Shown: piece by piece, positions 34,535 to 43,860 of the stretch | Layout of the letters: each line of letters opens with the position of its first letter | Position numbering within the stretch: the stretch's first letter is position 1 | Notes under the pieces: model-generated | What the model saw: the letters and a program-made list of their open reading frames with translations, nothing else | Databases searched by the model: none | What the model was told of the DNA's origin: nothing | DNA from: Paenibacillus tepidiphilus | GTDB taxonomy: Bacteria; Bacillota; Bacilli; Paenibacillales; Paenibacillaceae | Direction: 5' to 3' | NCBI RefSeq assembly: GCF_008635795.1 | Contig: NZ_VWRQ01000001.1 | Span: 310,001 to 374,000 of the forward strand | DNA length: 64,000 bases | Program-made: the position numbers and the translations under genes

Positions 34535-35143
34535 GTGCTGAATATAAAAGGACGTTCTGACGGAGAAGAAACAAAGAAACGGATTGTGCAAAAGGCGGCG
34601 GCGCTGTTTGTGCAGAAGGGCTATGCGGCCGTGACGGTGAGCGAAGTATGCCAGGCGGCAGGCGTCAGCAAAGGGAGCCTGTACCACCATTTTCCCAGTA
34701 AAGACGAGCTCTTTCTGCATGTGGTTGAGGACGATACCGTGCAGTGGCTGGCAGAATGGAAGGTCATACGGGAGCGTACCACCGGTATCGAAGAGCGGCT
34801 GCTCGCCCTGGCGGAGCATTATGCCAATGACTTTCAGAATCCGCTGATCCGTGCGTTAGAGGAATATGCCAGATCGCGCAATCTTCCCGAAGAGATATCC
34901 AGGCGGTTGTCGGCCATTTATGAATCGGGTTCCCAGGCCTGCCGGATGGTGCTGCAGGAAGGGATGGACAGCGGGTATCTGCTTCAGGGCAATCTGGACC
35001 ATTATGTGATAATTGTCAGCGGCCTGCTGGAGGGTGTGGGCAGAGTCAGCGAGATGGCGGATCTGGCCAGTACGCGCGAGGATGTCAAGAAGTATAGCCA
35101 GGAAGCTATACGGTTGTTATTGCAGGGAATGCGCAGCCATTAG
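34535..35143 (+). CDS. TetR/AcrR family regulator of the adjacent MFS exporter
   Basis: 202 residues. The start is uncertain: GTG at 34535 is in frame but overlaps the GGGGG ribosome site; CTG or ATA codons shortly after are alternatives. The TetR helix-turn-helix is clear (RIVQKAAALFVQKGYAAVTV; VCQAAGVSKGSLYHHFPSKD). The rest is a helical ligand domain. A matching operator lies at its own promoter and another at the MFS gene promoter, so it most likely represses both and is induced by an exported drug. Confidence 0.88.
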   Translation: MLNIKGRSDGEETKKRIVQKAAALFVQKGYAAVTVSEVCQAAGVSKGSLYHHFPSKDELFLHVVEDDTVQWLAEWKVIRERTTGIEERLLALAEHYANDFQNPLIRALEEYARSRNLPEEISRRLSAIYESGSQACRMVLQEGMDSGYLLQGNLDHYVIIVSGLLEGVGRVSEMADLASTREDVKKYSQEAIRLLLQGMRSH

Positions 35144-35197
35144 AGCCCGCTAAAAGTTTGGTATGACGGGGACAGATTTTTTTATTGTCATTAATTA

Positions 35198-35213
35198 GAC
35201 CGGATGGTCGGTC
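35198..35213. promoter_or_regulatory. TetR operator upstream of the MFS exporter
   Basis: GACCG-GATGGT-CGGTC is a perfect 5-base inverted repeat with a 6-base spacer, sharing 14 of 16 bases with the site at 34511. Confidence 0.72.
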
Positions 35214-35298
35214 TTGTATGACTGGAAACAATGGAAGTTGCAAAAGATATAGAATCCAAACCTGCAGAAAGGTTGCACTGAAAGATGGAGGGAACACC

Positions 35299-36507
35299 AT
35301 GTCATTATTGTTAAGAAACCGGGGAGCGATGCTGCTCCTGATGGTGAATATTTTTCTGGCGTTTACGGGGATCGGCCTGGTCGTCCCCATTATGCCCACT
35401 TATATGAATGAGCTGGGGATCGGAGGCGGGATCGTCGGATTACTTGTGGCCGCCTTCTCATTGACCCAGCTGCTGATCTCGCCGATTGCCGGAAGATGGT
35501 CGGACCGGATGGGCCGTAAAAATATTATTGTCGGCGGGCTTATCATCTTTGCACTGTCCGAGCTGCTGTTCGGGCTGGCCGATGCTCCCTGGCAGCTGTT
35601 CATTTCCCGCATGCTTGGCGGTGTAGGTGCAGCGATGATTATGCCGGCGGTTATGGCTTATGTGGCAGATACCACGTCGATGGACGAACGTGCCAAGGGG
35701 ATGGGCCTGATCAATGCGGCGATCACCACCGGATTCATCATCGGACCGGGAATCGGCGGTTATCTGGCCGAGTTCGGCATCCGCGTGCCTTTCTTTGCCG
35801 CTGCCGTTGCCGCAGCCTTCGTGGCGGTCGTGACCTTTGCGGTACTGCCCGAATCCCGCTCTGCAGCGGCTGCAGTGCCGGGAGTGGAGAAGAAGGCGAA
35901 CAAAGAGAGCCTTGTCGCCCAGTTGGTCCGTTCGTACCGTGAGCCGTATTTCTTTGGGCTGGTAATTGTATTTGTGCTTTCCTTCGGACTTGCCAATTAT
36001 GAGACAGTATTCGGTCTGTTCGTCGACCACAAATTCGGCTTTACGCCCAAAGACATTGCCTTTGTCCTTACCTTCGGCTCCATATCCGGTGCCGTGGTCC
36101 AGGTGACTGTCTTCAGCTGGATTCTGAATAAATTCGGTGAGAGCCGGGTGATCTCGGCTTGCCTCTTCATTGCTGCCCTGTTTATCGGCCTGACCTTGCT
36201 TGTACACGGCTTCTGGGCGATCGTCGCCGTCACGTTCATTGTCTTCCTGTCGATCGACATTCTGCGTCCGGCTGTCGGCACACAGCTCTCGAAGCTGGCG
36301 GACGAATCGCAGCAGGGCTTCGTGATGGGCATGAACTCGGCCTATACCAGTCTCGGCAACATCGCCGGTCCGATTGTCGCCGGCTTTCTGTTCGATCTGG
36401 ACTTTAATTTTCCGTACTGGGCGGCTACAGGCGTGCTGGCGCTTTGCTTCCTGATGACACTGGTGTACCGCAAGCGTTCAGCTGGATCTGTCAGAACCAG
36501 AGTATAG
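35299..36507 (+). CDS. MFS multidrug exporter (DHA1, Bmr/TetA-like)
   Basis: 402 residues, ATG at 35299 after GATGGAGGG. Twelve transmembrane segments. Motif A of drug:H+ antiporters is SPIAGRWSDRMGRKNIIV and motif C of 12-helix exporters is GFIIGPGIGGYLA. The DHA1 family pumps structurally diverse drugs using the proton gradient. Controlled by the TetR protein through the operator in its upstream region, with which it forms a two-gene drug-response cassette inserted between the toxin-antitoxin pair and tex. Confidence 0.9.
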   Translation: MSLLLRNRGAMLLLMVNIFLAFTGIGLVVPIMPTYMNELGIGGGIVGLLVAAFSLTQLLISPIAGRWSDRMGRKNIIVGGLIIFALSELLFGLADAPWQLFISRMLGGVGAAMIMPAVMAYVADTTSMDERAKGMGLINAAITTGFIIGPGIGGYLAEFGIRVPFFAAAVAAAFVAVVTFAVLPESRSAAAAVPGVEKKANKESLVAQLVRSYREPYFFGLVIVFVLSFGLANYETVFGLFVDHKFGFTPKDIAFVLTFGSISGAVVQVTVFSWILNKFGESRVISACLFIAALFIGLTLLVHGFWAIVAVTFIVFLSIDILRPAVGTQLSKLADESQQGFVMGMNSAYTSLGNIAGPIVAGFLFDLDFNFPYWAATGVLALCFLMTLVYRKRSAGSVRTRV

Positions 36508-36685
36508 CGTATGGAGGCTAGGATATAGAGCAAGCAGCATAACGGCACAGTGAAGAACCGGGGCAATGCGCTACAGATTACCTTTCCGGAGTCTTGCTGA
36601 TATTTTGGTGCAGCCGCGATCTGTGATACTATTTGAATTATGGATTATGTATAGTAGCAGAACGTATGCAGAAAGAGGGATACTA

Positions 36686-38914
36686 TTGGCTGCAGAGAAT
36701 ACTGGCTCTGCGGCGGCACCGGAAGAGGCAGCCGCCCGGCAGGAGCAGGAAACGATTATTCAGGCGATCGCCAAGGAACTCGGCATCGGCCAGAAGCAGG
36801 TCCGGACTACAGTCGGACTGCTGGACGAGGGGAATACGATTCCTTTTATCGCGAGATACCGCAAGGAAATGACGGGGGAGCTGGATGAGAACGCGCTGCG
36901 CGATATCGAGGAGCGTCTTGGTTATCTGCGCAATCTCGGCGAGCGCAAGAAGGATGTGCTCCGCAGCATTGAAGAGCAGGGCAAGCTGACCGGCGAGCTG
37001 AAAGCAAGCATCCTGAAGGCGGTCAAGCTGCAGGAAGTTGAGGACTTATACCGTCCGTACCGCCAGAAGCGCAAGACACGGGCCAGCGTGGCCAAGGAGC
37101 GGGGGCTGGAGCCGCTGGCTGACTGGATCATGGAGCAGCGCCGCCAGGGCAGCCCGCAGGAGGAAGCGGCGAAGTATATCGACGCAGACAGGGGTGTGGA
37201 GACGGCGGACCAGGCGCTGCAGGGCGCGCTGGATATCATCGCCGAGAACATCGCCGATGATCCGGCCATCCGTTCCTGGGTACGCCAATACACGGCCAGC
37301 CAGGGTGTGCTGGTCTCCGAAGCCAAGGATGCGGAGCAGGAGAGCGTCTACGAGAACTATTACAGCTACCGCGAGCCGGTGCACAAGATGCCGCCGCACC
37401 GCATTCTGGCGATCAACCGCGGTGAGCGCGAGAGTGTGCTGAAGGTCGGTATAGAAGTTACAGTCGATAAAATTCATGCCTTTATCGCCCGGAAGGTGAT
37501 CAAAGGGCCGTCCCCGGTGAAGGAGCTGCTGGAGTCGGTGATCGAGGACGCCTATAAGCGGCTGATTGCTCCGTCTGTGGAACGCGAGGTGCGCGGCGAA
37601 ATGACGGAGAAGGGCGAGACGCAGGCGATTTCGATCTTCTCCGGCAATCTGCGCAGCCTGCTGCTGCAGCCGCCGGTCAAGGGAAGAAACGTGCTCGGCG
37701 TTGACCCCGCTTACCGTACCGGCTGCAAGCTGGCCGTGGTGGACGACACCGGCAAGCTGCTGGAGGTGGCGGTCACCTATCCGACGCCGCCGAACAACAA
37801 GAAGCGCGAGGCGGCGGCGAAGTTCAAGGAGCTGATTGCCAAATACGGCATCCAGCTCATCGTCATCGGCAACGGCACCGGCTCGCGGGAGACGGAGCAG
37901 TTCACCGCCGAGGTCATCGCCGAGATCGGCGACCCTGATCTGGCGTACCTGATTGTCAATGAAGCGGGCGCCAGCGTGTATTCGGCCTCCAAGCTGGCGC
38001 AGGAGGAGTTCCCGGATCTCGACGTGGCGGAGCGCAGCGCCGCGTCGATTGCCCGCCGCGTGCAGGACCCGCTCGCGGAGCTGGTCAAGATCGACCCGAA
38101 GGCGATCGGGGTCGGGCAATACCAGCATGATGTCTCGCAGAAGCATCTGGAGGAGAGCCTCAAGGCCGTGGTGGAATCGGCCGTCAACCATGTCGGCGTG
38201 GACGTGAACACGGCGTCCCCGTCGCTGCTCTCGTATGTGGCGGGCGTCAACGCGACCATCGCGAAGAACATCGTCAAGTTCCGCGAGGAGAACGGCAAGT
38301 TCACGACCCGCAAGCAGCTGCAGAAGGTACCGCGCCTGGGCGCCAAGTCCTACGAGCAGTGCATCGGCTTCCTGCGGATTCCCGGCGGGGAGAACACGCT
38401 GGACCGGACGCCGATCCATCCGGAATCGTATCCGGTAGTCGACCGCCTGTTCCGCGAGCTGGGGCTGGATGTGAAACGGCTGGGCGACAAGGCTGTTGCC
38501 GAGGAGCTCGCCGCCCAGAACGCGGAGGAGCTGGCGGTGAAGCTGGATGTCGGCGTGCCGACGCTGCGCGACATCCTTGAGAGTCTCCAGCGTCCCGGCC
38601 GCGATCCGCGCGAGGAGCTGCCGGCGCCGATCTTCCGCACGGATGTGCTGAAGATCGAGGATCTCGTTCCCGGCATGGAAATGCAGGGAACGGTCCGCAA
38701 TGTCATCGATTTCGGCGCCTTCGTCGATATCGGCATCAAGAATGACGGGCTGGTGCATATCTCCCAGCTCTCGGGCAGCTTCGTGAAGCACCCGATGGAC
38801 GTGGTGTCTGTTGGCGACAACGTCACAGTATGGGTGCTGGGCGTTGACCTGAAGAAGGGCCGCGTCAGCCTGACAATGGTCCCACCGCGCAGCGAAGCGG
38901 GGAGCGGAAAATAA
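36686..38914 (+). CDS. tex: Tex-family S1 RNA-binding transcription accessory protein
   Basis: 742 residues from TTG 36686, five bases after AAAGAGGGA; the longer frame to 36566 has no ribosome site. A promoter TTGGTG-16-TACTAT is seen at 36605-36632. Order of domains: N-terminal helical part (IIQAIAKELGIGQKQVRTTV), a YqgF-like nuclease fold (VLGVDPAYRTGCKLAVVDD), helix-hairpin-helix repeats (VDVNTASPSLLSYVAGVNAT), and a C-terminal S1 domain (GMEMQGTVRNVIDFGAFVDI). Tex is a cytosolic nucleic-acid-binding factor; B. subtilis YdcI lies in the same genome neighbourhood. Confidence 0.95.
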   Translation: MAAENTGSAAAPEEAAARQEQETIIQAIAKELGIGQKQVRTTVGLLDEGNTIPFIARYRKEMTGELDENALRDIEERLGYLRNLGERKKDVLRSIEEQGKLTGELKASILKAVKLQEVEDLYRPYRQKRKTRASVAKERGLEPLADWIMEQRRQGSPQEEAAKYIDADRGVETADQALQGALDIIAENIADDPAIRSWVRQYTASQGVLVSEAKDAEQESVYENYYSYREPVHKMPPHRILAINRGERESVLKVGIEVTVDKIHAFIARKVIKGPSPVKELLESVIEDAYKRLIAPSVEREVRGEMTEKGETQAISIFSGNLRSLLLQPPVKGRNVLGVDPAYRTGCKLAVVDDTGKLLEVAVTYPTPPNNKKREAAAKFKELIAKYGIQLIVIGNGTGSRETEQFTAEVIAEIGDPDLAYLIVNEAGASVYSASKLAQEEFPDLDVAERSAASIARRVQDPLAELVKIDPKAIGVGQYQHDVSQKHLEESLKAVVESAVNHVGVDVNTASPSLLSYVAGVNATIAKNIVKFREENGKFTTRKQLQKVPRLGAKSYEQCIGFLRIPGGENTLDRTPIHPESYPVVDRLFRELGLDVKRLGDKAVAEELAAQNAEELAVKLDVGVPTLRDILESLQRPGRDPREELPAPIFRTDVLKIEDLVPGMEMQGTVRNVIDFGAFVDIGIKNDGLVHISQLSGSFVKHPMDVVSVGDNVTVWVLGVDLKKGRVSLTMVPPRSEAGSGK

Positions 38915-38991
38915 AAGGGACGCAAGCCGGGATCAGCACCGGCAGGAGTTCGTATAGCCTCTGCCGGAGCTGATCCGGCAGAATGATTGAA

Positions 38992-39027
38992 AGCCCGCGC
39001 CGGGTGCATGACGGCGCGGGCTTTTTG
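38992..39027 (+). terminator. intrinsic terminator after tex
   Basis: AGCCCGCGCCG pairs with CGGCGCGGGCT (11 bp) and runs into TTTTTG. A second long hairpin without a T-run (GCCGGGATCAGC/GCTGATCCGGC) lies just upstream at 38926-38978. Confidence 0.88.
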
Positions 39028-39209
39028 CCGTGGCAGGGAGGATGACGGCTTGGCTGTCCAGATACGTAAGGAGGATTATCGGCCGTCACTGTCATTTTAA
39101 TAAAGTAACCAATATATGAATTCTCTTGTATATTCTAGATACTTAGAGCCGGAGCGAAGTTACGCCGCGGGATTAAACATACCCTTAGAGTATAAGTATG
39201 GAGGAGTAT

Positions 39210-39554
39210 ATGAGCAGATTTAGGAGAGTCTCCCTGTATGTGTCCGGCCTGGTTTCGGTGATTCATTTGGTGGTTCTGTATCTGTTCTGGGGACGGATTC
39301 CGGAGCGGATACCGCTGCATATAGGCCTTAACGGGACCATCGACAACTACGGCCATAAGACGAATTTGCTTCATTTGGCGGTGGCTGGATGGGGAGTGGC
39401 CGTGCTGTTGTTTGCCTTACACTACAAAGCCCCGAGGTATACCGGTTATGATCCGGCCGGAAATAAGAAACTGGTCCTGGGTATTGCCTCTATTCTCATC
39501 CCGCTCTTCCTGCTGCTGTTCTCGTGCGGAATTATATTTCAGTATGCCCCATGA
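39210..39554 (+). CDS. DUF1648-type membrane protein
   Basis: 114 residues from ATG 39210, which follows GGAGG; an ATG at 39198 overlaps the ribosome site. It begins with one membrane helix (YVSGLVSVIHLVVLYLFWG), then the DUF1648 signature RIPERIPLHIGLNGTIDNYG, then two more helices (LHLAVAGWGVAVLLFALHY; LVLGIASILIPLFLLLF). The family sits in the membrane and includes the B. subtilis SdpI N-terminal region; function is unknown. Confidence 0.72.
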   Translation: MSRFRRVSLYVSGLVSVIHLVVLYLFWGRIPERIPLHIGLNGTIDNYGHKTNLLHLAVAGWGVAVLLFALHYKAPRYTGYDPAGNKKLVLGIASILIPLFLLLFSCGIIFQYAP

Positions 39555-39657
39555 AAATCAATCCCCGTATAAAACAAATTTAACCGACTTCTCCATTACG
39601 ATATGCGTGTGGCCATGTTACGATTTGGAAAAATAACAGCAAAGGTGGCAGGACATA

Positions 39658-40575
39658 TTGGGCGAAGTCGAAATCCGGAATTACCGCCAGGAGGATTTGC
39701 CGGCGCTGGGCGGATTGTATGAAGAGGTAAAAGCAAGCGGCAACGTGATGTTCTGGTGGGTGGGCGAAGAGGGGAATTGGTCTAACGTATGGTGTGCATT
39801 TGAAGGGGAGCGGATGGTTGCCAAAGGCCAAGTGGGCGTGTTCAATATCATGCCTCCCGGACGCTCGCCGGAGGGTACGCATAAACTGTTCCTTAATCTC
39901 AAGACCTGGCCCGGCCGGGAAGGAGACCGGGGACTGCTGGACGCCCTGTACGAGCGGGTGCTGAAGTCGGCCCGGGAGCTGGCGGCAGAATTGCCGGCGG
40001 AATACCGCACCGTTCTGTGTGTAGGCAACTATGCCGGTGAGGAGCAGAATAACCGGTATTTCACGGACTGTCTGGGGTACCAGCCGCTGTATAATCTGTA
40101 TACGCTGGAGTGTGATTTGACCCGGCCGCTTCCCGTGGCGGAGCTGGCTGCCGGTCTGGAACCAGTATATTGGAGCCTGGGCACGGAGGCTGACCGCGCG
40201 AGTTATCTTCAGCTGGAGTCCGAGGTCTGGCCGGAATCGGCACTGGGCGCAGAGCGGCTGGAAGAATACCGCGGGCATGCGCTGTTTACGGCCATTGTTG
40301 TACGGGAAGCCGGTGAAATTGCCGGCAGTGTGCTGGTATGGCGTGAAGATCAGAGCGGAATCATCGAGGATATATTCGTACGGGAGCCGTGGAGACGGCG
40401 CGGCATCGCCCGGGGGTTACTTGTACAAGCACTGCGCTATCTGAAGGATCATGGTCTGGAGAAGGCACAGCTGGTCATGCACACCGACAATGCTTCGGCG
40501 CAGGCCCTGTATCAATCACTGGGATTTCAAGCGGTGGGCGAAGAAGAAGTGCGTTTCTATACCAGGCTGAATTGA
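39658..40575 (+). CDS. tandem GNAT acetyltransferase
   Basis: 305 residues from TTG 39658 after AAAGGTGG. The C-terminal half has the acetyl-CoA loop VREPWRRRGIARGLLVQALR and the closing block AQALYQSLGFQAVGEEEVRF. The N-terminal half has a second, degenerate GNAT-like fold (VEIRNYRQEDLPALGGLYEE; TVLCVGNYAGEEQNNRYFTD). Duplicated GNAT domains act on peptides, aminoglycosides or small amines; the substrate is unknown. Confidence 0.82.
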   Translation: MGEVEIRNYRQEDLPALGGLYEEVKASGNVMFWWVGEEGNWSNVWCAFEGERMVAKGQVGVFNIMPPGRSPEGTHKLFLNLKTWPGREGDRGLLDALYERVLKSARELAAELPAEYRTVLCVGNYAGEEQNNRYFTDCLGYQPLYNLYTLECDLTRPLPVAELAAGLEPVYWSLGTEADRASYLQLESEVWPESALGAERLEEYRGHALFTAIVVREAGEIAGSVLVWREDQSGIIEDIFVREPWRRRGIARGLLVQALRYLKDHGLEKAQLVMHTDNASAQALYQSLGFQAVGEEEVRFYTRLN

Positions 40576-40952
40576 GCCGTCGCCGGCGGACAAGGCTGCT
40601 GTAAGCTTGCAGCGCTATCTGCTATAACCCGGTTTCATTGCCGGAAGGCTACCCTTTCTGCTTTTGAACATAATTCACACAAGCTCTGCGTGCCAGCGGC
40701 TGCAAGCGCCTACTTATCGGGTGCGGCAGCCGCTTTTTGCTGACTATATCCAGGGCTGTCGCAGGTTTGAAGGTCAACTGGCGTATTCTTTTTCGAAGAT
40801 AGGGTAATCCTATACAGGCTAAAATCCACCTATTTACTGGTAAACACGTTGGTCAACTGCACAATGCATTTCGTCTGTTCATCAATATTTTTCATCCGCC
40901 GAAAGCGTTACAATGAAACCGTATTCAACAAGTGCTATAGGGGGTCGACATC
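40576..40952. other. intergenic region before the glycerate cluster
   Basis: 377 bases with no supported gene. It holds a terminator at 40695-40738 (AGCGGCTGC/GCAGCCGCT then TTTTT) for the acetyltransferase gene. The stretch 40780-40950 is AT-richer and contains the presumable promoter of the permease gene; no perfect -35/-10 pair could be chosen. Confidence 0.6.
40695..40738 (+). terminator. intrinsic terminator after the acetyltransferase gene
   Basis: AGCGGCTGC pairs with GCAGCCGCT around an inner GCGCC/GGGTGC stem, followed by TTTTTG. Confidence 0.8.
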
Positions 40953-42248
40953 ATGGAAGGATTAACAATTGGCTGGTATGGAGCATTGGCGGGTCTGGCT
41001 TTAGCCATTATCCTTATACTGAAAAAACTGAATCCGGTTTATGCGCTGTTTCTGGGGGCGATTGTCGGGGCGCTGATCGGCGGCGCCAATCTGGAGCAGA
41101 CGGTTAACGTTCTTGTAAGCGGTACCCAAAGTGTCATGGGCACGGTGCTGCGTGTACTGGCGGCCGGCGTACTGGCCGGTGTTATGATGGAATCGGGGGC
41201 TGCGGAGACCATCGCCCAGGCCATTGTCCGCAAATTCGGCGGCGGTAAAGCCATTCTGGCGCTGGCGCTGGCCACGATGATTATTACGGCGGTGGGCGTG
41301 TTCATTCCGGTGGCCGTGCTGATTGTCGCTCCAATCGCGCTGTCGGTCGGCAACAAGATGGGCATCTCCAAGCTGGCCCTGCTGCTGGCCCTGTCCGGCG
41401 GCGGCAAGGCGGGGAATATCATCTCGCCCAATCCCAATACGATTGCCGCAGCGCGCGGCTTCGATCTGGATCTGAGCCATGTGATGCTGGCCGGACTGGT
41501 TCCGGCGGTGTTCGGACTGATCGTAACAGTTATTGTCGCTTCGCTGCTGAAGAAGAAGGGCGTAATGGTCTCCGACCAGGAAGCGGTTAACGGGAATGCG
41601 GATACATCCAAGTATCCGCCGCTGGGCAAAGCCATCGTCGCTCCGCTCGTAGCGGTCGTGCTGCTCATGATCAATCCGATTGGCTCGCTGTCCGGTATCG
41701 ACGCTCTGGCGAACTTCAAGGTGGATGCGCTTTACATCCTGCCGCTGGCCGGAATCATCGGAATGCTGGCCATGGGCCAAGGCAACAAGATTCTGCAGTA
41801 TACCTCTTCCGGTCTGACCAAAATGACAGCTACCGTCCTGATCCTGATCGGTGCGGGCGGCATTGCCGGTCTGATTTCGGCATCCGACCTGTCCACGCAG
41901 GTGGTTAGTCTGATTGAAGCTTCCGGGATTTCCGGAACGTTCCTTGCACCGATCGCCGGTATTCTGATGGCCGCAGCTACAGCTTCTACGTCAACCGGTG
42001 TTATTCTGGCGACAGGCTCGTTCGGACAAGCCATCCTGGATATGGGCACTGCACCGCTGGCCGCAGCCGTAATGGTGCATACCGGGGCAACCGTCATTGA
42101 CTCCCTGCCGCAAGGTAACTACTTCCACGTTACGGCGGACAGCATGAAGATGACGATCAAGCAACGTATGGGCCTGATTCCTTACGAGGCCATTGTCGGC
42201 GGAACGATGACGATTGTGGCAACGCTTGTATACGGCTTCCTGTTCTAA
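40953..42248 (+). CDS. GntP-family permease, probable glycerate transporter
   Basis: 431 residues, ATG at 40953. About 12 hydrophobic segments with GntP-family landmarks: VYALFLGAIVGALIGG, VMMESGAAETIAQAIVRKFG, LLLALSGGGKAGNIISPNPN, and the C-terminal GATVIDSLPQGNYFHVTADS. GntP proteins are proton symporters for gluconate and related sugar acids. The next gene, 34 bases downstream, encodes glycerate kinase, so D-glycerate is the likely substrate. Confidence 0.9.
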   Translation: MEGLTIGWYGALAGLALAIILILKKLNPVYALFLGAIVGALIGGANLEQTVNVLVSGTQSVMGTVLRVLAAGVLAGVMMESGAAETIAQAIVRKFGGGKAILALALATMIITAVGVFIPVAVLIVAPIALSVGNKMGISKLALLLALSGGGKAGNIISPNPNTIAAARGFDLDLSHVMLAGLVPAVFGLIVTVIVASLLKKKGVMVSDQEAVNGNADTSKYPPLGKAIVAPLVAVVLLMINPIGSLSGIDALANFKVDALYILPLAGIIGMLAMGQGNKILQYTSSGLTKMTATVLILIGAGGIAGLISASDLSTQVVSLIEASGISGTFLAPIAGILMAAATASTSTGVILATGSFGQAILDMGTAPLAAAVMVHTGATVIDSLPQGNYFHVTADSMKMTIKQRMGLIPYEAIVGGTMTIVATLVYGFLF

Positions 42249-42282
42249 TTCGATATCATATCAATCATATGGGGTGAGAGAA

Positions 42283-43425
42283 ATGGGCAACAAGACATTT
42301 GTATTGGCACCGGATTCTTTCAAGGAGAGCATGACGGCGAAGGAAGTATGTGTAGCCATGGAACGGGGGCTGCGTAAAGTCTATCCGGAGGCCGAATATA
42401 TCCATGTTCCGATGGCGGACGGCGGTGAAGGCACCGTACAGTCGCTGGTCGATGCTTCCGGAGGCCGGCTGGTGGAAGTACAGGTGACAGGCCCGCTCGG
42501 CATTCCCGTCTCCGCCAGCTACGGCATCCTTGGCGACGGGGAGACCGCGGCGATTGAAATGGCTTCCGCCAGCGGTATCCAGCTGGTCGATAAGGCGGAC
42601 CGCAATCCGCTGATTACGACCACCTACGGCACCGGTGAGCTGATCCGGGCCGCCCTCGACCAGGGCATCCGCAAGATCATCATCGGCATCGGCGGCAGCG
42701 CGACCAACGACGGCGGCACCGGCATGGCCGAGGCGCTGGGCGTCCGCTTCCTGGACGAGGCCGGGGAACCGCTGCCGCGCGGCGGCGGCAGCCTGGACCG
42801 GCTGGCAACGGTGGATGTCTCCGCGCTGGATCCGCGCCTCTCCGGGACGCAGCTGATCGTAGCCTGCGATGTGACCAATCCGCTGTGCGGCGAGACCGGC
42901 GCTTCCCATGTGTTCGGCCCGCAGAAAGGGGCTACGCCGGAGCTGGTGAAGCAGCTGGACGCGAATCTCGCCCATTATGCAGAGGTGGTCAAGCAGCAGC
43001 TCGGCAAGGATGTCCGCGATCTGCCGGGCGCCGGTGCAGCCGGCGGGCTGGGTGCGGGTCTGATGATCTTCACACAGGCCGAGCTGCGCAAGGGCATCGA
43101 AATTGTCATTGAATACACCGGTCTGAAGCAGAAAATGGCGGACGCGGATCTGGTATTCACCGGCGAGGGCGGCATCGACTTCCAGACCAAGTTCGGCAAG
43201 ACGCCGTTCGGGGTCGCCCGCACCGCCAAAGCCAGCGGCAAGCGGGTCATCGCCGTGGCCGGTTACATCGGCGAAGGGATCGAGACCTTGTATGGCGAAG
43301 GCATCGATGCGGTATTCGGCATCGTTCCCGGCGCTTCCGCCCTCGACAAGCTGCTGGCCGAAGGCCCGGCCAATGTGGAGCGGACGCTGGAGAATATCGG
43401 CAGAGTGCTGAAGCTGGGCGAATAG
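42283..43425 (+). CDS. glxK: glycerate kinase
   Basis: 380 residues, ATG at 42283 after GGGGTGAG. Class II glycerate kinase with the standard blocks: FVLAPDSFKESMTAKEVCVA, PMADGGEGTVQSLVDASGG, IIIGIGGSATNDGGTGMAEA, LIVACDVTNPLCGETGASHV, PGAGAAGGLGAGLM and VFTGEGGIDFQTKFGKTPFG. It phosphorylates D-glycerate to 2-phosphoglycerate, feeding glycolysis. Forms an operon with the GntP permease; a CdaR-type regulator is encoded convergently downstream. Confidence 0.95.
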   Translation: MGNKTFVLAPDSFKESMTAKEVCVAMERGLRKVYPEAEYIHVPMADGGEGTVQSLVDASGGRLVEVQVTGPLGIPVSASYGILGDGETAAIEMASASGIQLVDKADRNPLITTTYGTGELIRAALDQGIRKIIIGIGGSATNDGGTGMAEALGVRFLDEAGEPLPRGGGSLDRLATVDVSALDPRLSGTQLIVACDVTNPLCGETGASHVFGPQKGATPELVKQLDANLAHYAEVVKQQLGKDVRDLPGAGAAGGLGAGLMIFTQAELRKGIEIVIEYTGLKQKMADADLVFTGEGGIDFQTKFGKTPFGVARTAKASGKRVIAVAGYIGEGIETLYGEGIDAVFGIVPGASALDKLLAEGPANVERTLENIGRVLKLGE

Positions 43426-43558
43426 AAAGATCTGCAATTGAAATTTGTGCGAAGGGGCGTCCCGGAGGCCGTGAGAATGGCTGCAGGGATCGCCCTATTT
43501 GCTAGTTGGTGATTAATCATGCGGTCGCGCTTTTTCTTTACTAGTCTCCAATTCAAAT

Positions 43559-43742
43559 AGATCGATTTTCGCACACTAATTTTCATGTTTTTGTGGATTT
43601 TTGCAATCTTGTTGGATTATCGCCACTTAATCAGGATCTTATTGGTATGATGGATAATTTTCAACCATTTTAAGTGGTTAATTTCCAATTAGATTGGTGA
43701 AAAGCTCCAGATTGGTGAAATTAAGTAGCGATTTTCCAACTA
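43559..43742. repeat. second cluster of the dispersed intergenic repeat
   Basis: The convergent gap 43426-43860 is without genes. Copies of the element seen at 12.9-13.06 kb occur at 43611-43631 (GTTGGATTATCGCCACTTAA) and, inverted, at 43670-43692 and 43720-43742 (TTAAGTAGCGATTTTCCAAC). A diverged copy at 43559-43580 (AGATCGATTTTCGCACACTA) matches the reverse complement of the 13034 copy. The cluster again has copies facing each other. Confidence 0.75.
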
Positions 43743-43860
43743 TTCAGGTTGACCAAAAGAAGAATTATACAAACCTCATGACAAAACCACATGTTACATT
43801 TCAAAAATTTCAGCTTGTTCAGTTAGGTCTCGGTAACAAGCTTGCGGTGGTGTGTTCGGT

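Noticed and set aside
37046..38791. 581-codon frame opposite tex
   Set aside because: Antisense shadow of a GC-rich gene; composition is biased to His, Leu, Arg and Gln, and no ribosome site or motif is present.
40896..40915. Catabolite-repression (cre-like) site CGAAAGCGTTACAA before the GntP permease
   Set aside because: Only part of the consensus fits and the right half is shifted by one base, so it is not reported as a site.
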